Source of the DNA: Rouxiella silvae
GTDB taxonomy: Bacteria > Pseudomonadota > Gammaproteobacteria > Enterobacterales > Enterobacteriaceae
Assembly: GCF_002093625.1 (NCBI RefSeq)
Contig: NZ_MRWD01000017.1
Coordinates: 1 to 64,000, forward strand
Length of the DNA stretch: 64,000 bases
Direction: 5' to 3'
Shown here: piece by piece, positions 35,338 through 44,457 of the stretch
How positions within the stretch are numbered: position 1 is the stretch's first letter
How the letters are laid out: every line of letters begins with the position of its first letter
Notes under the pieces: model-generated
Database searches by the model: none
What the model saw: the letters and a program-made list of their open reading frames with translations, nothing else
Told to the model about the DNA's origin: nothing
Program-made: the position numbers and the translations under genes

Positions 35338-35888
35338 CAATCGCCGAGCTGTACAGATTACTGATGAACCTGATCCGCGTCGGCACGGTCAGCGAGATTG
35401 ACCCTGTGAAATACGTTGCACGGGTAAAGACGGGTGCAAATGAAACCGACTGGATACGTTGGGGCGCACAGCGCGCGGGCGACGGCGTGACGTGGTGGGC
35501 ACCTTCTGTGGGCGAACAGGTTGTGATCCTTTCGCCTGGCGGGGAGCTGGAAAACGCGTTTATTGCGTTCAGCCTGTACGTCAGCGATGCGCCCCCTCCT
35601 GATTCGGGCCTGACGTCACGCGTCACCACGTACCCGGACGGTGCCAGGGAAAGCTATGACCCAGCCAGCGGCATGCGCCGGTGCGAAGGCATTAAAGGCG
35701 CGCTGCTGTCGGCCAGCGGCACGCTCACCCTTGAACTGGCGCGCCTGATCATCAATGCCCCCGAGGTGGTGATTAATGGCGAAGTTATCCAGGGCGGTGG
35801 CGCGATGAGTTCGAACGGCATCGTTGTCGATGCGCATGGACATAAAGGAGTTCAGCAAGGCGGTAGCATTTCAGGAGGGCCGGTATGA
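35334..35888 (+). CDS. V: Baseplate central spike (P2 gpV)
   Basis: 184 aa (P2 V 211). An OB-fold region (VGTVSEIDPVKYVARVKT, WWAPSVGEQVVILSPGGELENAF) leads to a beta-helical C-terminus. The histidine-containing HGHKG near the tip fits the iron-binding apex of P2 V. Coupled to S and W by ATGA overlaps. Confidence 0.93.
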   Translation: MTIAELYRLLMNLIRVGTVSEIDPVKYVARVKTGANETDWIRWGAQRAGDGVTWWAPSVGEQVVILSPGGELENAFIAFSLYVSDAPPPDSGLTSRVTTYPDGARESYDPASGMRRCEGIKGALLSASGTLTLELARLIINAPEVVINGEVIQGGGAMSSNGIVVDAHGHKGVQQGGSISGGPV

Positions 35889-36241
35889 CCAGTAACTGGG
35901 AAGGCATGAACAGCACAACCGGCAAAGCTTGCGAGGATGAAGCGCATCTGCGGCAGTCGATTGCCGACATTCTCATGACGCCCCTGGGAAGCCGTGTTAT
36001 GCGCAGGGAATACGGCTCTGCCATACCGTCACTGATTGACGAGCCAGACAATGACGTTACGCGCCTGCGGCTGATATCCGCCGCAGTGATCGCCCTTTGG
36101 CGATGGGAGCCGCGGATCACGCCTTCTTCAGTGAGCTTTGCACGCAGTGAACAAGGCGCGCTCACCATGGCAATCACCTCACAGCGCAGCGACACGTTAC
36201 GCGCTGTCACGACCGATATCACGCTAACGGGAGGCGTATGA
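35885..36241 (+). CDS. W: Baseplate wedge protein (P2 gpW, T4 gp25-like)
   Basis: 118 aa (P2 W 115). IADILMTPLGSRVMRREYGSAIPSLIDEP is the gp25/W signature; the motif docks the wedge to the sheath. ATGA overlap with J. Confidence 0.95.
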   Translation: MTSNWEGMNSTTGKACEDEAHLRQSIADILMTPLGSRVMRREYGSAIPSLIDEPDNDVTRLRLISAAVIALWRWEPRITPSSVSFARSEQGALTMAITSQRSDTLRAVTTDITLTGGV

Positions 36242-37149
36242 GCACAGTTATCGATTTATCCCAGCTGCCCGCGCCGGACGTGGTGGAAACGCTCGACTAC
36301 GAGACCCTTTTCGCCGAGCGCAAGGCAAGACTTATTTCCCTCTATCCGGTTGAGGAGCAGGAGGTGATTGCGCGCACGCTGTCGCTTGAGTCTGAGCCGT
36401 TGGTGAAGCTGTTGCAGGAGAATGCCTATCGTGAACTGCTTTTACGCCAGCGCGTGAATGAAGCCGCACAGGCGGTCATGGTGGCCTATGCCCGCGCCAA
36501 TGACCTTGACCAACTGGGCGCTAACAATAACGTGCAGCGCCGGGTCATCACACCCGCCGATGCTAATGCCGTGCCGCCGGTCGCCGCCGAGATGGAAAGT
36601 GACGCCGATTTGCGCCAGCGCATCCCGGCAGCCTTTGAAGGCATGAGCGTAGCCGGACCTACGGGCGCTTACGAATACCATGCCCTGAGCGCCAGCGGCC
36701 AGGTTGCCGATGCGTCCGCAACCAGTCCCGCCCCGGCTGAGGTGGTGGTAACCATCCTGTCACGCGAGGGTAACGGCACCGCCTCCCCTGAGCTGTTAGC
36801 CACGGTCAGTGCCGTACTCAATGACGAAGACATGCGCCCCGTGGGCGACCGCGTCACGGTGCAGTCAGCACAGATTGTGAATTACCAGATTGAGGCGAAG
36901 GTTTTCGTTTACCCAGGGCCAGCGATTGAGCCGATTTTAGCGGATGCAAAAGCGCGCCTGGTCGCCTACATCAACGAGATGCGCCGCCTCGGGCGCGATA
37001 TTCGCCATTCAGCGATTTATGCCGCGCTGACTGCCCAGGGCGTGCAGCACGTCGAGCTGACCTCCCCGCCTGCCGACGTGGTGCTGGATAAGACCCAGGC
37101 GGCGAATTGTACCGCTTACACCATTACGTCAGGCGGCTCGGATGAATAG
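36238..37149 (+). CDS. J: Baseplate wedge protein (P2 gpJ)
   Basis: 303 aa (P2 J 302). SQLPAPDVVETLDYETLFAERKA, the LRQRVNEAAQAVMVAYARANDLDQLGA segment and ESDADLRQRIPAAFEGMSVAGPTGAYEYHAL are P2 J landmarks. Equivalent of T4 gp6. Confidence 0.95.
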   Translation: MSTVIDLSQLPAPDVVETLDYETLFAERKARLISLYPVEEQEVIARTLSLESEPLVKLLQENAYRELLLRQRVNEAAQAVMVAYARANDLDQLGANNNVQRRVITPADANAVPPVAAEMESDADLRQRIPAAFEGMSVAGPTGAYEYHALSASGQVADASATSPAPAEVVVTILSREGNGTASPELLATVSAVLNDEDMRPVGDRVTVQSAQIVNYQIEAKVFVYPGPAIEPILADAKARLVAYINEMRRLGRDIRHSAIYAALTAQGVQHVELTSPPADVVLDKTQAANCTAYTITSGGSDE

Positions 37150-37747
37150 CCTGCTGCCGCCTAATGCAACGCCGCTTGAGCGCCGCGCTGCCGAGGCGTG
37201 CGCAGGCGTCAGCAATCTGGCCGTGCCGCTGCGCGACCTGTGGAACCCGGACACTTGTCCGGTGAATTTCCTGCCCTATCTGGCGTGGGCCTTTTCCGTT
37301 GACCGCTGGGAGGAAAAGTGGACGGCGGCGCAGAAGCGCCAGGCGGTAAAAGACGCGTTCTTTATTCACCGCCGCAAGGGCACGGTAGCGGCCATACGCC
37401 GCGTGATTGAAAGCCTCGGCTACTCAATGACCATTCAGGAATGGTGGCAGGTCGCCGACCCCGCAGGCACGTTTCGCCTGACGGTTGACGTCAACGAGAT
37501 AGGCATTACCGCCGAGATGGTGAGCGAGCTGGAGCGACTCATTGCGGATGCAAAACCGGTCAGCCGCCATATTGCCCAGCTTTCAATCGCGGTGAAGGTC
37601 TTGGGCGTGGTCAGTATCGGCACGGCACTCTTTGACGGCGACATACTCACGGTTTACCCGCCTGGCTATCAGCCGGATGACAGTATTTTTTATGACGGGA
37701 TCGCCTATCACGACGGCAATTGCACGTTTTCGGAGAAAGTGGAATGA
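37142..37747 (+). CDS. I: Baseplate protein (P2 gpI)
   Basis: 201 aa (P2 I 176). LPPNATPLERRAAEACAGVSNLAVPLRDLWNPDTCPVNFLPYLAWAFSVDRW is the gpI signature. It anchors the receptor-binding proteins. An ATGA overlap couples it to the tailspike gene. Confidence 0.95.
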   Translation: MNSLLPPNATPLERRAAEACAGVSNLAVPLRDLWNPDTCPVNFLPYLAWAFSVDRWEEKWTAAQKRQAVKDAFFIHRRKGTVAAIRRVIESLGYSMTIQEWWQVADPAGTFRLTVDVNEIGITAEMVSELERLIADAKPVSRHIAQLSIAVKVLGVVSIGTALFDGDILTVYPPGYQPDDSIFYDGIAYHDGNCTFSEKVE

Positions 37748-40107
37748 CAAATATTACAGAAATGGCGTCGTGGGATGAGCGTATCCACCAAATTCAGCGC
37801 GCCGAGGCCGTATTGGGTGGGCGTGATGGGGCGGTGAATATCCAGGCGTCGCAGCTGGCGAACCGCACGCAGTATTTAAAACAGTCCTTGCAAGCTATCC
37901 CCGACTATCGGGAGTTTACCTTTTACACCACGACATCCGACCCGGACGGGACGCGCGCCGGTCTGGCCGCCACGCAGCCAGGGCAAACGTTTCGCGTCGG
38001 CCAGGGCGTCAACGCTGATATTGGGTTTAAATACTATTCCAATGTTGCTGGCACCGCCTTCGCCATTGCCTCCTTTGCTGGAAAAACCGCCTATGACCGG
38101 CAAATACAGCAGGAAGATGCAGACTGGCGCTTACAAATGCAGTCACAGCAACGCGTTGCTGATACACAGCGCAAACAGGAGGACGCAGACTGGCGTATCC
38201 AGCATGAGTCCCAGCGCCTGGCTGCCGCTGCCGCGCTTCAACAGCAGGCACTGGCTTATTATTCGATGGTCCAGGCGTCGGGCTATCAGGTGGCGGGTAT
38301 TTACGCCGCCGGTCTGGAAATCAAGGACTATAACCGCGTCGTTGTTGTTGCGGGCGTAGTCTATAAGCCGTTGCCCACTACCCCGATGCCTTATGTTTTG
38401 ACGGGCACGCCGTCAACCGATTTGCCGAAGTTTTACGCCATCGGTGACGGCCAGCTTAAAACGCAAATGGCGCAAAATACTGGCCTGAGCCTGCTGGGGC
38501 ATTTCACCGGCGGGAACGCCGCCCAGGCTTTAACCTATGTAACGCCTGAGTTGTTTGGCGCGGGAAAAACGGGAGACGATACGGGGGCGATCCAGAATGC
38601 GATTGATTTTGCGATAGCCAACAAGATTTCGACCGTAGTGGGCTGCAATTCCTACAACATCAGCAACACGTTATTAATTGCGGGTGCCGGTGTGCAGGGG
38701 GTGAACGTCCGGCTGATGCAGCTCAAGGTCATGGATACTTTTATCTCGCCGAAGGATAAAGACGGCAAGGTTGAAGACATCGGATTGTGGAACGCCCCGC
38801 CCACCGTGCGTATCGGTGACAACGCCTCCAATATGGCCAACATCAATCTTCATATCGATTACATCGACGGCAACAACCGCGCCGATGGGGTCGCCAACTT
38901 CGGTTTTGGCTACTCGCTGTCGCATATTCATATTGGCTATGCGGTGAATTGCATCAAGGTCGTCGCCTCGGGTAAGCATCTTTGGCCCAACGCCTCCATT
39001 CGGTTCACCGGCTTTTACTGGGTCAATAACTGGATCGGCATGGTCGTGGAAAACTCCACCTCCGGCACCTCGCCCATTGTTGAAGGGTGGAAGATTGAGA
39101 TCTGCTTTATGGCTGCCAACAGATACGGCGGCATCTGGATGAAAAAATCAGGCCATTATGCGCAGATACGGGGAGACCTTGATTTTAACGGGCGCTGGCT
39201 TTCGGTAGGCCGCCTGTCGGCAGAAACCAATCTGGGGACGATGGACAACATCAAAGGCCTGCGCATCACCAATGGCACCACGCAGTCAGAATTCCTGTTC
39301 CGTTACACCCACCAGGGCCGCATTTACGTGGTGCTGGCCGAAGGCCGTAATGTCTCCATCGGCGAGAGCACTGGCAGCAGCTATAAAGCCGGTGATGTCC
39401 TGACCTGCACAACGATGCCTGACGTAAAGTTGGTTATCGATGGCGTCAGCGTCTGCGCGGACAATCCTTCGGGCACGAACTTCTTTGACATCCTTCATGA
39501 CTTTGACGGCCAGCCCTTCTCCGCCATGACCATTGATTGCGGTTACCTGTCGGTAATTATCGGCAGCATGCTGCATACCAATGACATTCGATTCCATAAC
39601 TCGTTTAACCGTATTTCAAGCTCCACGAATGGCCTTGCGGTCGGTAACTCGGGTGAGGTGATGTCGCTGCATAATCTGGCGCATTCCGATGCCCCGTTCT
39701 TCAACCTGAGCAGCAAGTGGGTCAACTTCGACCGCAAGTTTTACATGAAGGAGCGTAAGTACACCGGCAGCGAGGTACTGGCGACGGTGGCGAGTAGCGA
39801 TAGCAAATATCTTGACGCGCTGGCCGTTCATGACCTGGGTACGGACAAGACCGTCGACGAGGGCAGCAAATACCGCGTAGAAATCGTCACCAATTATCAG
39901 GGCTGCGGCGCATCCTTTGATATTTGGCTCAAGGGGGAAGGTAACGTCATAGTGACAAAACGCACCATGCTTAACCGCGCGTTTAAATTCCGCTGGGTAG
40001 AGATGATAGGTGCCGACGGGGTAACGCCGGTAGGCGCTACGCTCCAGCTTCGCCAGCAGGCGCAGCCGAGTATCAACTTTTTAATTAATATCGTGAGGGT
40101 AAACTGA
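37744..40107 (+). CDS. Tailspike-like receptor-binding protein
   Basis: 787 aa from the ATG at 37744 coupled to I. The N-terminal about 220 residues include a short coiled part with the repeat QQEDADWRLQMQSQ...KQEDADWRIQHESQ. Then comes ELFGAGKTGDDTGAIQNAIDFA, the motif that opens right-handed beta-helix (pectate-lyase fold) tailspikes such as P22's. A long beta-rich region follows. It occupies the position of P2 fibre gene H but lacks P2 H's N-terminal domain, which is found in the gene at 40971. A polysaccharide-binding or -degrading role is likely; catalytic residues cannot be named. Confidence 0.8.
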   Translation: MTNITEMASWDERIHQIQRAEAVLGGRDGAVNIQASQLANRTQYLKQSLQAIPDYREFTFYTTTSDPDGTRAGLAATQPGQTFRVGQGVNADIGFKYYSNVAGTAFAIASFAGKTAYDRQIQQEDADWRLQMQSQQRVADTQRKQEDADWRIQHESQRLAAAAALQQQALAYYSMVQASGYQVAGIYAAGLEIKDYNRVVVVAGVVYKPLPTTPMPYVLTGTPSTDLPKFYAIGDGQLKTQMAQNTGLSLLGHFTGGNAAQALTYVTPELFGAGKTGDDTGAIQNAIDFAIANKISTVVGCNSYNISNTLLIAGAGVQGVNVRLMQLKVMDTFISPKDKDGKVEDIGLWNAPPTVRIGDNASNMANINLHIDYIDGNNRADGVANFGFGYSLSHIHIGYAVNCIKVVASGKHLWPNASIRFTGFYWVNNWIGMVVENSTSGTSPIVEGWKIEICFMAANRYGGIWMKKSGHYAQIRGDLDFNGRWLSVGRLSAETNLGTMDNIKGLRITNGTTQSEFLFRYTHQGRIYVVLAEGRNVSIGESTGSSYKAGDVLTCTTMPDVKLVIDGVSVCADNPSGTNFFDILHDFDGQPFSAMTIDCGYLSVIIGSMLHTNDIRFHNSFNRISSSTNGLAVGNSGEVMSLHNLAHSDAPFFNLSSKWVNFDRKFYMKERKYTGSEVLATVASSDSKYLDALAVHDLGTDKTVDEGSKYRVEIVTNYQGCGASFDIWLKGEGNVIVTKRTMLNRAFKFRWVEMIGADGVTPVGATLQLRQQAQPSINFLINIVRVN

Positions 40108-40523
40108 TGGCCGAACCGAGAGTTTTATACGACTCAGAGAACACCTACGAGCCAGTAGATAACGTGTCGGTGATTGTTGAGGGTGACCAGGGCGAGGTGC
40201 TTTCTATCTCATCACTGATGCAAAAATCCATGCGGACTTATGACCCCTCAATACTCCGTGAATTATACGGCATTGCGAGCAAGGTTCATGAGCAGGCGGG
40301 CGAGATAGCGCTGGGGTCTATCGACCTGGTCAATATTAATGACCTGCCACTTAATGACCCAACCATCAGCGATGCAAAGGTGCTGACGATGATTGCGAAT
40401 CATGCGGAAGCCATTAACCGCATTAGCATCGTCACGAACATTCTCATTCGCCAGCTCAACACCTACTTTGCCTATGCTCACAACGAGAAGGCAGTCATCC
40501 CATATACCGCCCCGAAAACTTAG
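40107..40523 (+). CDS. Hypothetical protein of the receptor-binding module
   Basis: 138 aa, overlapping the tailspike gene by one base. Acidic, beta-rich at first (VSVIVEGDQGEVLSISSLM), then helical with aliphatic heptads (AKVLTMIANHAEAINRISIVTNILIRQL). Possibly a fibre-associated structural protein; no family recognised. Confidence 0.65.
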   Translation: MAEPRVLYDSENTYEPVDNVSVIVEGDQGEVLSISSLMQKSMRTYDPSILRELYGIASKVHEQAGEIALGSIDLVNINDLPLNDPTISDAKVLTMIANHAEAINRISIVTNILIRQLNTYFAYAHNEKAVIPYTAPKT

Positions 40524-40531
40524 GAGTCATT

Positions 40532-40912
<381 letters not shown>

Positions 40913-40970
40913 GTGTACGTGACGCATAAATTACGGGCTTAGGCAGGGCGAATAAAAAAAGAAGGTAAGC

Positions 40971-42062
40971 ATGAGTGACAAACGATTTAACGCCGCGCTG
41001 ACGCCAGCCGGAGAGCAAGCCATTTCACAGGCCGTAGTCAGCGGTTCACCGGCGGCCTTTGCCTTCATGGCTGTGGGGGACGGGGGCGGAAGCGTGCCGG
41101 TTATTGGCGCTGCGCCGGTCGGCTTGAAAAAGGAAGTCTATCGCGGCCAGCTCAACAGCATCACCCTGGCAGACAACAATAAAAACATCGTCCAGGCCGA
41201 GCTGATTATTCCTCCGCAGGTCGGCGGCTTCACTATCCGGGAAGCGGCGATTTTTGATAACGCAGGCGTGTGCCTTGCGGTTGCAAGCGTGCCGGAAACT
41301 TACAAGCCGCTGCTTTCCGAAGGGGCCGGACGTTACCAAGTGATCCGCATTTGGCTGGCGGTCAGCAACGCGGCCAGCGTTCAACTGTCTGCTGACCCGT
41401 CCGTTATCGTCGCCACCGCCGTCGAACTGAAAAAAGCCAAGGATGCGGCACAGGACTACACCGACGCCGTGGCGGATACAGTGACCGAGAGCTTAAAGGA
41501 AGCCATTGCACAGGCGGTAAAAACCGCGAATCGTGAGGTGTGGGAAGACGATAACCCCGTCGGTACGGTGCGATTATTTCAGCAAAAGATTGACCCGAAC
41601 GTTAAATGGCCGTGGTCAACTTGGGTTTACCTGGGCGAAAACAAAACGCTTCGCCTAGGAAAACAAGACGGCAGTGACGCAATGACCACGGGCGGCGCGG
41701 ACAGCGTCAAGCTCACGAAAGATAATTTGCCGAATGTGCAGATTGACGTTGCAGGAACCGCCGCCGACACCGACCTCGGCACCTTGCAAACGACCCCTGG
41801 GGGAAAGCATGGCCATGCGGGCAAGTTTCAGCCGAGTAATACCTCACTGGACGGTGGCGAATCCAATCGACGCAGTTGGGCGTCAGATTATAGCGTGAAC
41901 AGCGAGGCATTGATTCAGGAGGCGGAGGACCATGCGCACCAGGTAGTTATCCCACCGCACGGCCACCCGGTCAGCGGCAAAACGTCCGCACTCGGTAACG
42001 GCAGTAGCATTGATATCACTAACAGCTTTATCAAATTAATGGGCTGGTATCGAAGTGCCTGA
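40971..42062 (+). CDS. Phage tail fibre with P2 gpH-type N-terminal domain
   Basis: 363 aa. Residues 1-150 match the P2 H baseplate-attachment domain (ALTPAGEQAI, FMAVGDGGGSVPV, AELIIPPQVGGFTIREAAIFD, ESYKP-like ETYKPLLSEGAGR). After a helical linker comes a short collar-type tip with HGH motifs (HGHAGKF, PPHGHPVSG). It is much shorter than P2 H (669 aa). No fibre-assembly chaperone (gpG) follows; cargo genes begin instead. It is therefore a second receptor-binding protein beside the tailspike. Confidence 0.85.
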   Translation: MSDKRFNAALTPAGEQAISQAVVSGSPAAFAFMAVGDGGGSVPVIGAAPVGLKKEVYRGQLNSITLADNNKNIVQAELIIPPQVGGFTIREAAIFDNAGVCLAVASVPETYKPLLSEGAGRYQVIRIWLAVSNAASVQLSADPSVIVATAVELKKAKDAAQDYTDAVADTVTESLKEAIAQAVKTANREVWEDDNPVGTVRLFQQKIDPNVKWPWSTWVYLGENKTLRLGKQDGSDAMTTGGADSVKLTKDNLPNVQIDVAGTAADTDLGTLQTTPGGKHGHAGKFQPSNTSLDGGESNRRSWASDYSVNSEALIQEAEDHAHQVVIPPHGHPVSGKTSALGNGSSIDITNSFIKLMGWYRSA

Positions 42063-42175
42063 TTGATGTGGGAAAGCAAGTTAGTTGTAAACAAAGATGC
42101 CTTGAGAAAAGCTTGCTGAAACAAAAGTCTTGGCAGGGAAAAGGCATGATTGTCCGGCTGCTATGAGCGAAGAGC

Positions 42176-42204
42176 GGACGCCCGCATAGCGTAAACAGGC
42201 GTCC
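42176..42204. terminator. Hairpin between tail fibre and arsC
   Basis: GGACGCC (42176-42182) pairs with GGCGTCC (42198-42204) between the convergent tail-fibre and arsC genes. It lies where a terminator for one or both transcripts is needed; T-richness is modest. Confidence 0.5.
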
Positions 42205-42224
42205 GATATTTTGAAGTGGGCAGA

Positions 42225-42650
42225 TTACTTAACCCGCTTCCCCGTTTCGTCAATCACCTTCTCTCCATCCTCTTTGGTAAACGCTCCTTTCTGACCTTCC
42301 GGTAGAATATCCAACACTATTTCTGAAGGGCGGCAAAGACGAGTGCCAAGCGGCGTAACGACTACCGGCCGATTAATCAGGATCGGATGTTGAAGCATGA
42401 AATCAATCAACTCCTCATCACTAAATTTCTCTTCATCAAGACCCAAGTGTTCATAAGGCTCAACATTCTTACGCAGTAATGCACGCACCGTAATTCCCAT
42501 ATCTGAAATAAGTTTAATCAGCTCATCACGGGTCGGTGGCGTATCGAGATAATAAATTATCGTCGGTTCGTTGCCGCTGTTACGGATCATCTCCAGCGTG
42601 TTGCGTGAAGTGCCGCAGGCAGGGTTGTGATAGATGGTAATGTTGCTCAT
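42225..42650 (-). CDS. arsC: Arsenate reductase (glutaredoxin-dependent)
   Basis: 141 aa, the same length as R773 ArsC. Catalytic Cys12 in YHNPACGTSRNT, and the arginines of the active site (LLRKNVEPYE, NRPVVVTPLGTRLCRP), are all present. It reduces arsenate to arsenite. It is the last gene of a leftward arsR-arsB-arsC operon, but the efflux gene between is broken. Confidence 0.96.
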   Translation of the reverse strand: MSNITIYHNPACGTSRNTLEMIRNSGNEPTIIYYLDTPPTRDELIKLISDMGITVRALLRKNVEPYEHLGLDEEKFSDEELIDFMLQHPILINRPVVVTPLGTRLCRPSEIVLDILPEGQKGAFTKEDGEKVIDETGKRVK

Positions 42651-42662
42651 ATCTGTATCTCA

Positions 42663-43089
42663 TTACAAAGTGATGGAGAGCCGCAACGCCAGCGCGGCCA
42701 GAGTGACAAACAGCACGGGCAGAGTCATGATAATGCCGGTACGGAAGTAATATCCCCAGGTAATCGTTATATTTCTCTGGGCAAGCACATGCAGCCAAAG
42801 CAGGGTTGCCAGACTGCCAATCGGGGTGATTTTCGGGCCTAAATCGCAGCCAATCACGTTGGCATAAATCATTGCCTCTTTGACGACGCCAGTCGTCGTA
42901 CTCCCGTCAATCGACAGCGCGCCAATCAGCACCGTCGGCATATTGTTCATCACCGACGACAGGAACGCGGTCAGGAAGCCGGTGCCGAACGTTGCTGCCC
43001 ATACTCGCGCTCCAGCCAATACTCAGGCCTCTGGGTTGCCAGATCACCAGTACCAGCGTCAGTAAAAATATACTCCCTGCCAAAAGCAT
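42663..43089 (-). pseudogene. arsB: arsB arsenite efflux pump, internally deleted and frameshifted
   Basis: The first about 27 codons ([25 protein letters not shown]) match the ArsB N-terminus. The sequence then jumps near 43013 to a segment matching about the last 112 residues ([29 protein letters not shown] to the stop) in a different frame. About 290 of 429 residues are missing, including most membrane helices. The remnant is 427 bases long, not a multiple of three. No pump can be made from it. Confidence 0.93.
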
Positions 43090-43133
43090 ATCAGACTCCG
43101 TTACATATGATTATGTAAATGTGTTTTTCTTTC

Positions 43134-43454
43134 TCAGCAGAAGATGCAGGCTGATTTATCCAGCCATTCACGCACATCCTCACGCATACACTGCCAGGAC
43201 GTCGTGATTGTCTCAGCTGCCCATGCCGGTATGTGGGGTGACAGACGATAGTGGATCCATTTGCCTTCACGACGGTCCAGAACCAGCCCAGCCTCGCGAA
43301 GGATAGCCATATGTCGTGAGATTTTGGGTTGCGATTCGGAAATGGCCGCGCAGATATCGCAGACGCACAGTTCTCCTGACTCCCGGAGAAGCATGACGAT
43401 GGCGAGCCGTGTTTCATCCGACAGGATTTTGAAAAGCTGAACAGGTTGTAGCAT
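43134..43454 (-). CDS. arsR: Arsenical-responsive repressor ArsR
   Basis: 106 aa SmtB/ArsR-type winged helix. The As(III) site Cys30, Cys32 and Cys35 lies in ELCVCDIC, and the recognition helix in QPKISRHMAILREAGL. It releases the operator on binding arsenite. First gene of the arsR-(arsB)-arsC operon, divergent from arsH across a 85-base control region. Confidence 0.95.
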   Translation of the reverse strand: MLQPVQLFKILSDETRLAIVMLLRESGELCVCDICAAISESQPKISRHMAILREAGLVLDRREGKWIHYRLSPHIPAWAAETITTSWQCMREDVREWLDKSACIFC

Positions 43455-43480
43455 TTTTCACTCCGTTCCCTTTAGAATAT

Positions 43481-43507
43481 ACATATGTTAACTCATATGT
43501 GTTAACA
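43481..43507. promoter_or_regulatory. Putative ArsR operator between arsR and arsH
   Basis: ACATATG (43481-43487) and CATATGT (43494-43500) form an inverted repeat with a 6-base spacer, and GTTAAC-type elements overlap it. Symmetric placement between the divergent genes fits one ArsR dimer controlling both. Confidence 0.65.
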
Positions 43508-43539
43508 TTAAAATCATCAGCTCTCTCCGGAGGAGAAAA

Positions 43540-44238
43540 ATGGAAAAATTTCCTGCCCTGAATACTGAATGCTTTGACCAACACATCGCTGAACGCCTGC
43601 ACCTGCAGGAGCCGCCACGGATTCTGATCCTGTATGGCTCAGTAAGAGAGCGCTCCTATAGCCGCTTTGCCGCGGAAGAAGCTGGTCGCCTGCTGACGGC
43701 GATGGGCGCGGAGGTAAAACTCTTTAACCCCTCCGGTTTACCCCTGCCGGATGATGCGCCGGACACGCATCCTAAAGTCACCGAGCTGCGCGGTCTGGTC
43801 AGATGGTGTGACGGGATGGTGTGGAGTTCTCCAGAACGGCACGGGGCTATGAGCGCAGTTATGAAGGCGCAGATTGACTGGATACCATTAAGTGAAGGCG
43901 CGGTTCGTCCTTCGCAGGGCAAAACACTTGCGGTAATGCAGGTCTGCGGCGGTTCACAGTCATTCAATGCAGTGAACCAGATGCGTATTCTGGGCCGCTG
44001 GATGCGGATGTTTACGATCCCCAACCAGTCCTGCGTAGCCAAGGCATGGCAAGAGTTCGACGAAAACGGACGAATGAAACCTTCGTCATGGTATGACCGC
44101 ATCGTCGATGTAGCCGAGGAGCTGTTTAAAATCACGCTGCTGCTTAAGGGACAAACCGGTTATCTTGCGGATCGTTACAGCGAGCGAAAAGAGAGCCATC
44201 AGGAGCTTTCTTCCCGTGTCAATCAGGACAAAATATAA
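43540..44238 (+). CDS. arsH: ArsH, NADPH-dependent FMN oxidoreductase for organoarsenicals
   Basis: 232 aa with the flavodoxin-like FMN phosphate loop [35 protein letters not shown] and [15 protein letters not shown]. ArsH oxidises trivalent methylated arsenicals to less toxic pentavalent forms. GGAGGA precedes the start. With arsB broken, ArsH may be the only fully independent resistance function left in the cluster. Confidence 0.95.
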   Translation: MEKFPALNTECFDQHIAERLHLQEPPRILILYGSVRERSYSRFAAEEAGRLLTAMGAEVKLFNPSGLPLPDDAPDTHPKVTELRGLVRWCDGMVWSSPERHGAMSAVMKAQIDWIPLSEGAVRPSQGKTLAVMQVCGGSQSFNAVNQMRILGRWMRMFTIPNQSCVAKAWQEFDENGRMKPSSWYDRIVDVAEELFKITLLLKGQTGYLADRYSERKESHQELSSRVNQDKI

Positions 44239-44457
44239 CGTCTGTTCTTCGTTAATTCATACTGTATGAGCTTAACAACGTCCGCTTTTGGCACACAGCA
44301 GACAAACACGTGACGCTGAAGGTCTGCTGAGAGCGATCTGCGAACATTGCTAACAACATTCTGTGTGAATCAACGGGAAGCAGGTCACGGAAACTAACAT
44401 ATCTGTTAAAGTGGCCAAATTTAACTATCCACTACATTCCTAGCAACTTGTGATCGC

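Noticed and set aside
44239-44457. Possible gene between arsH and the dehydrogenase
   Set aside because: Only short frames are present and neither strand shows a ribosome site with a plausible product.
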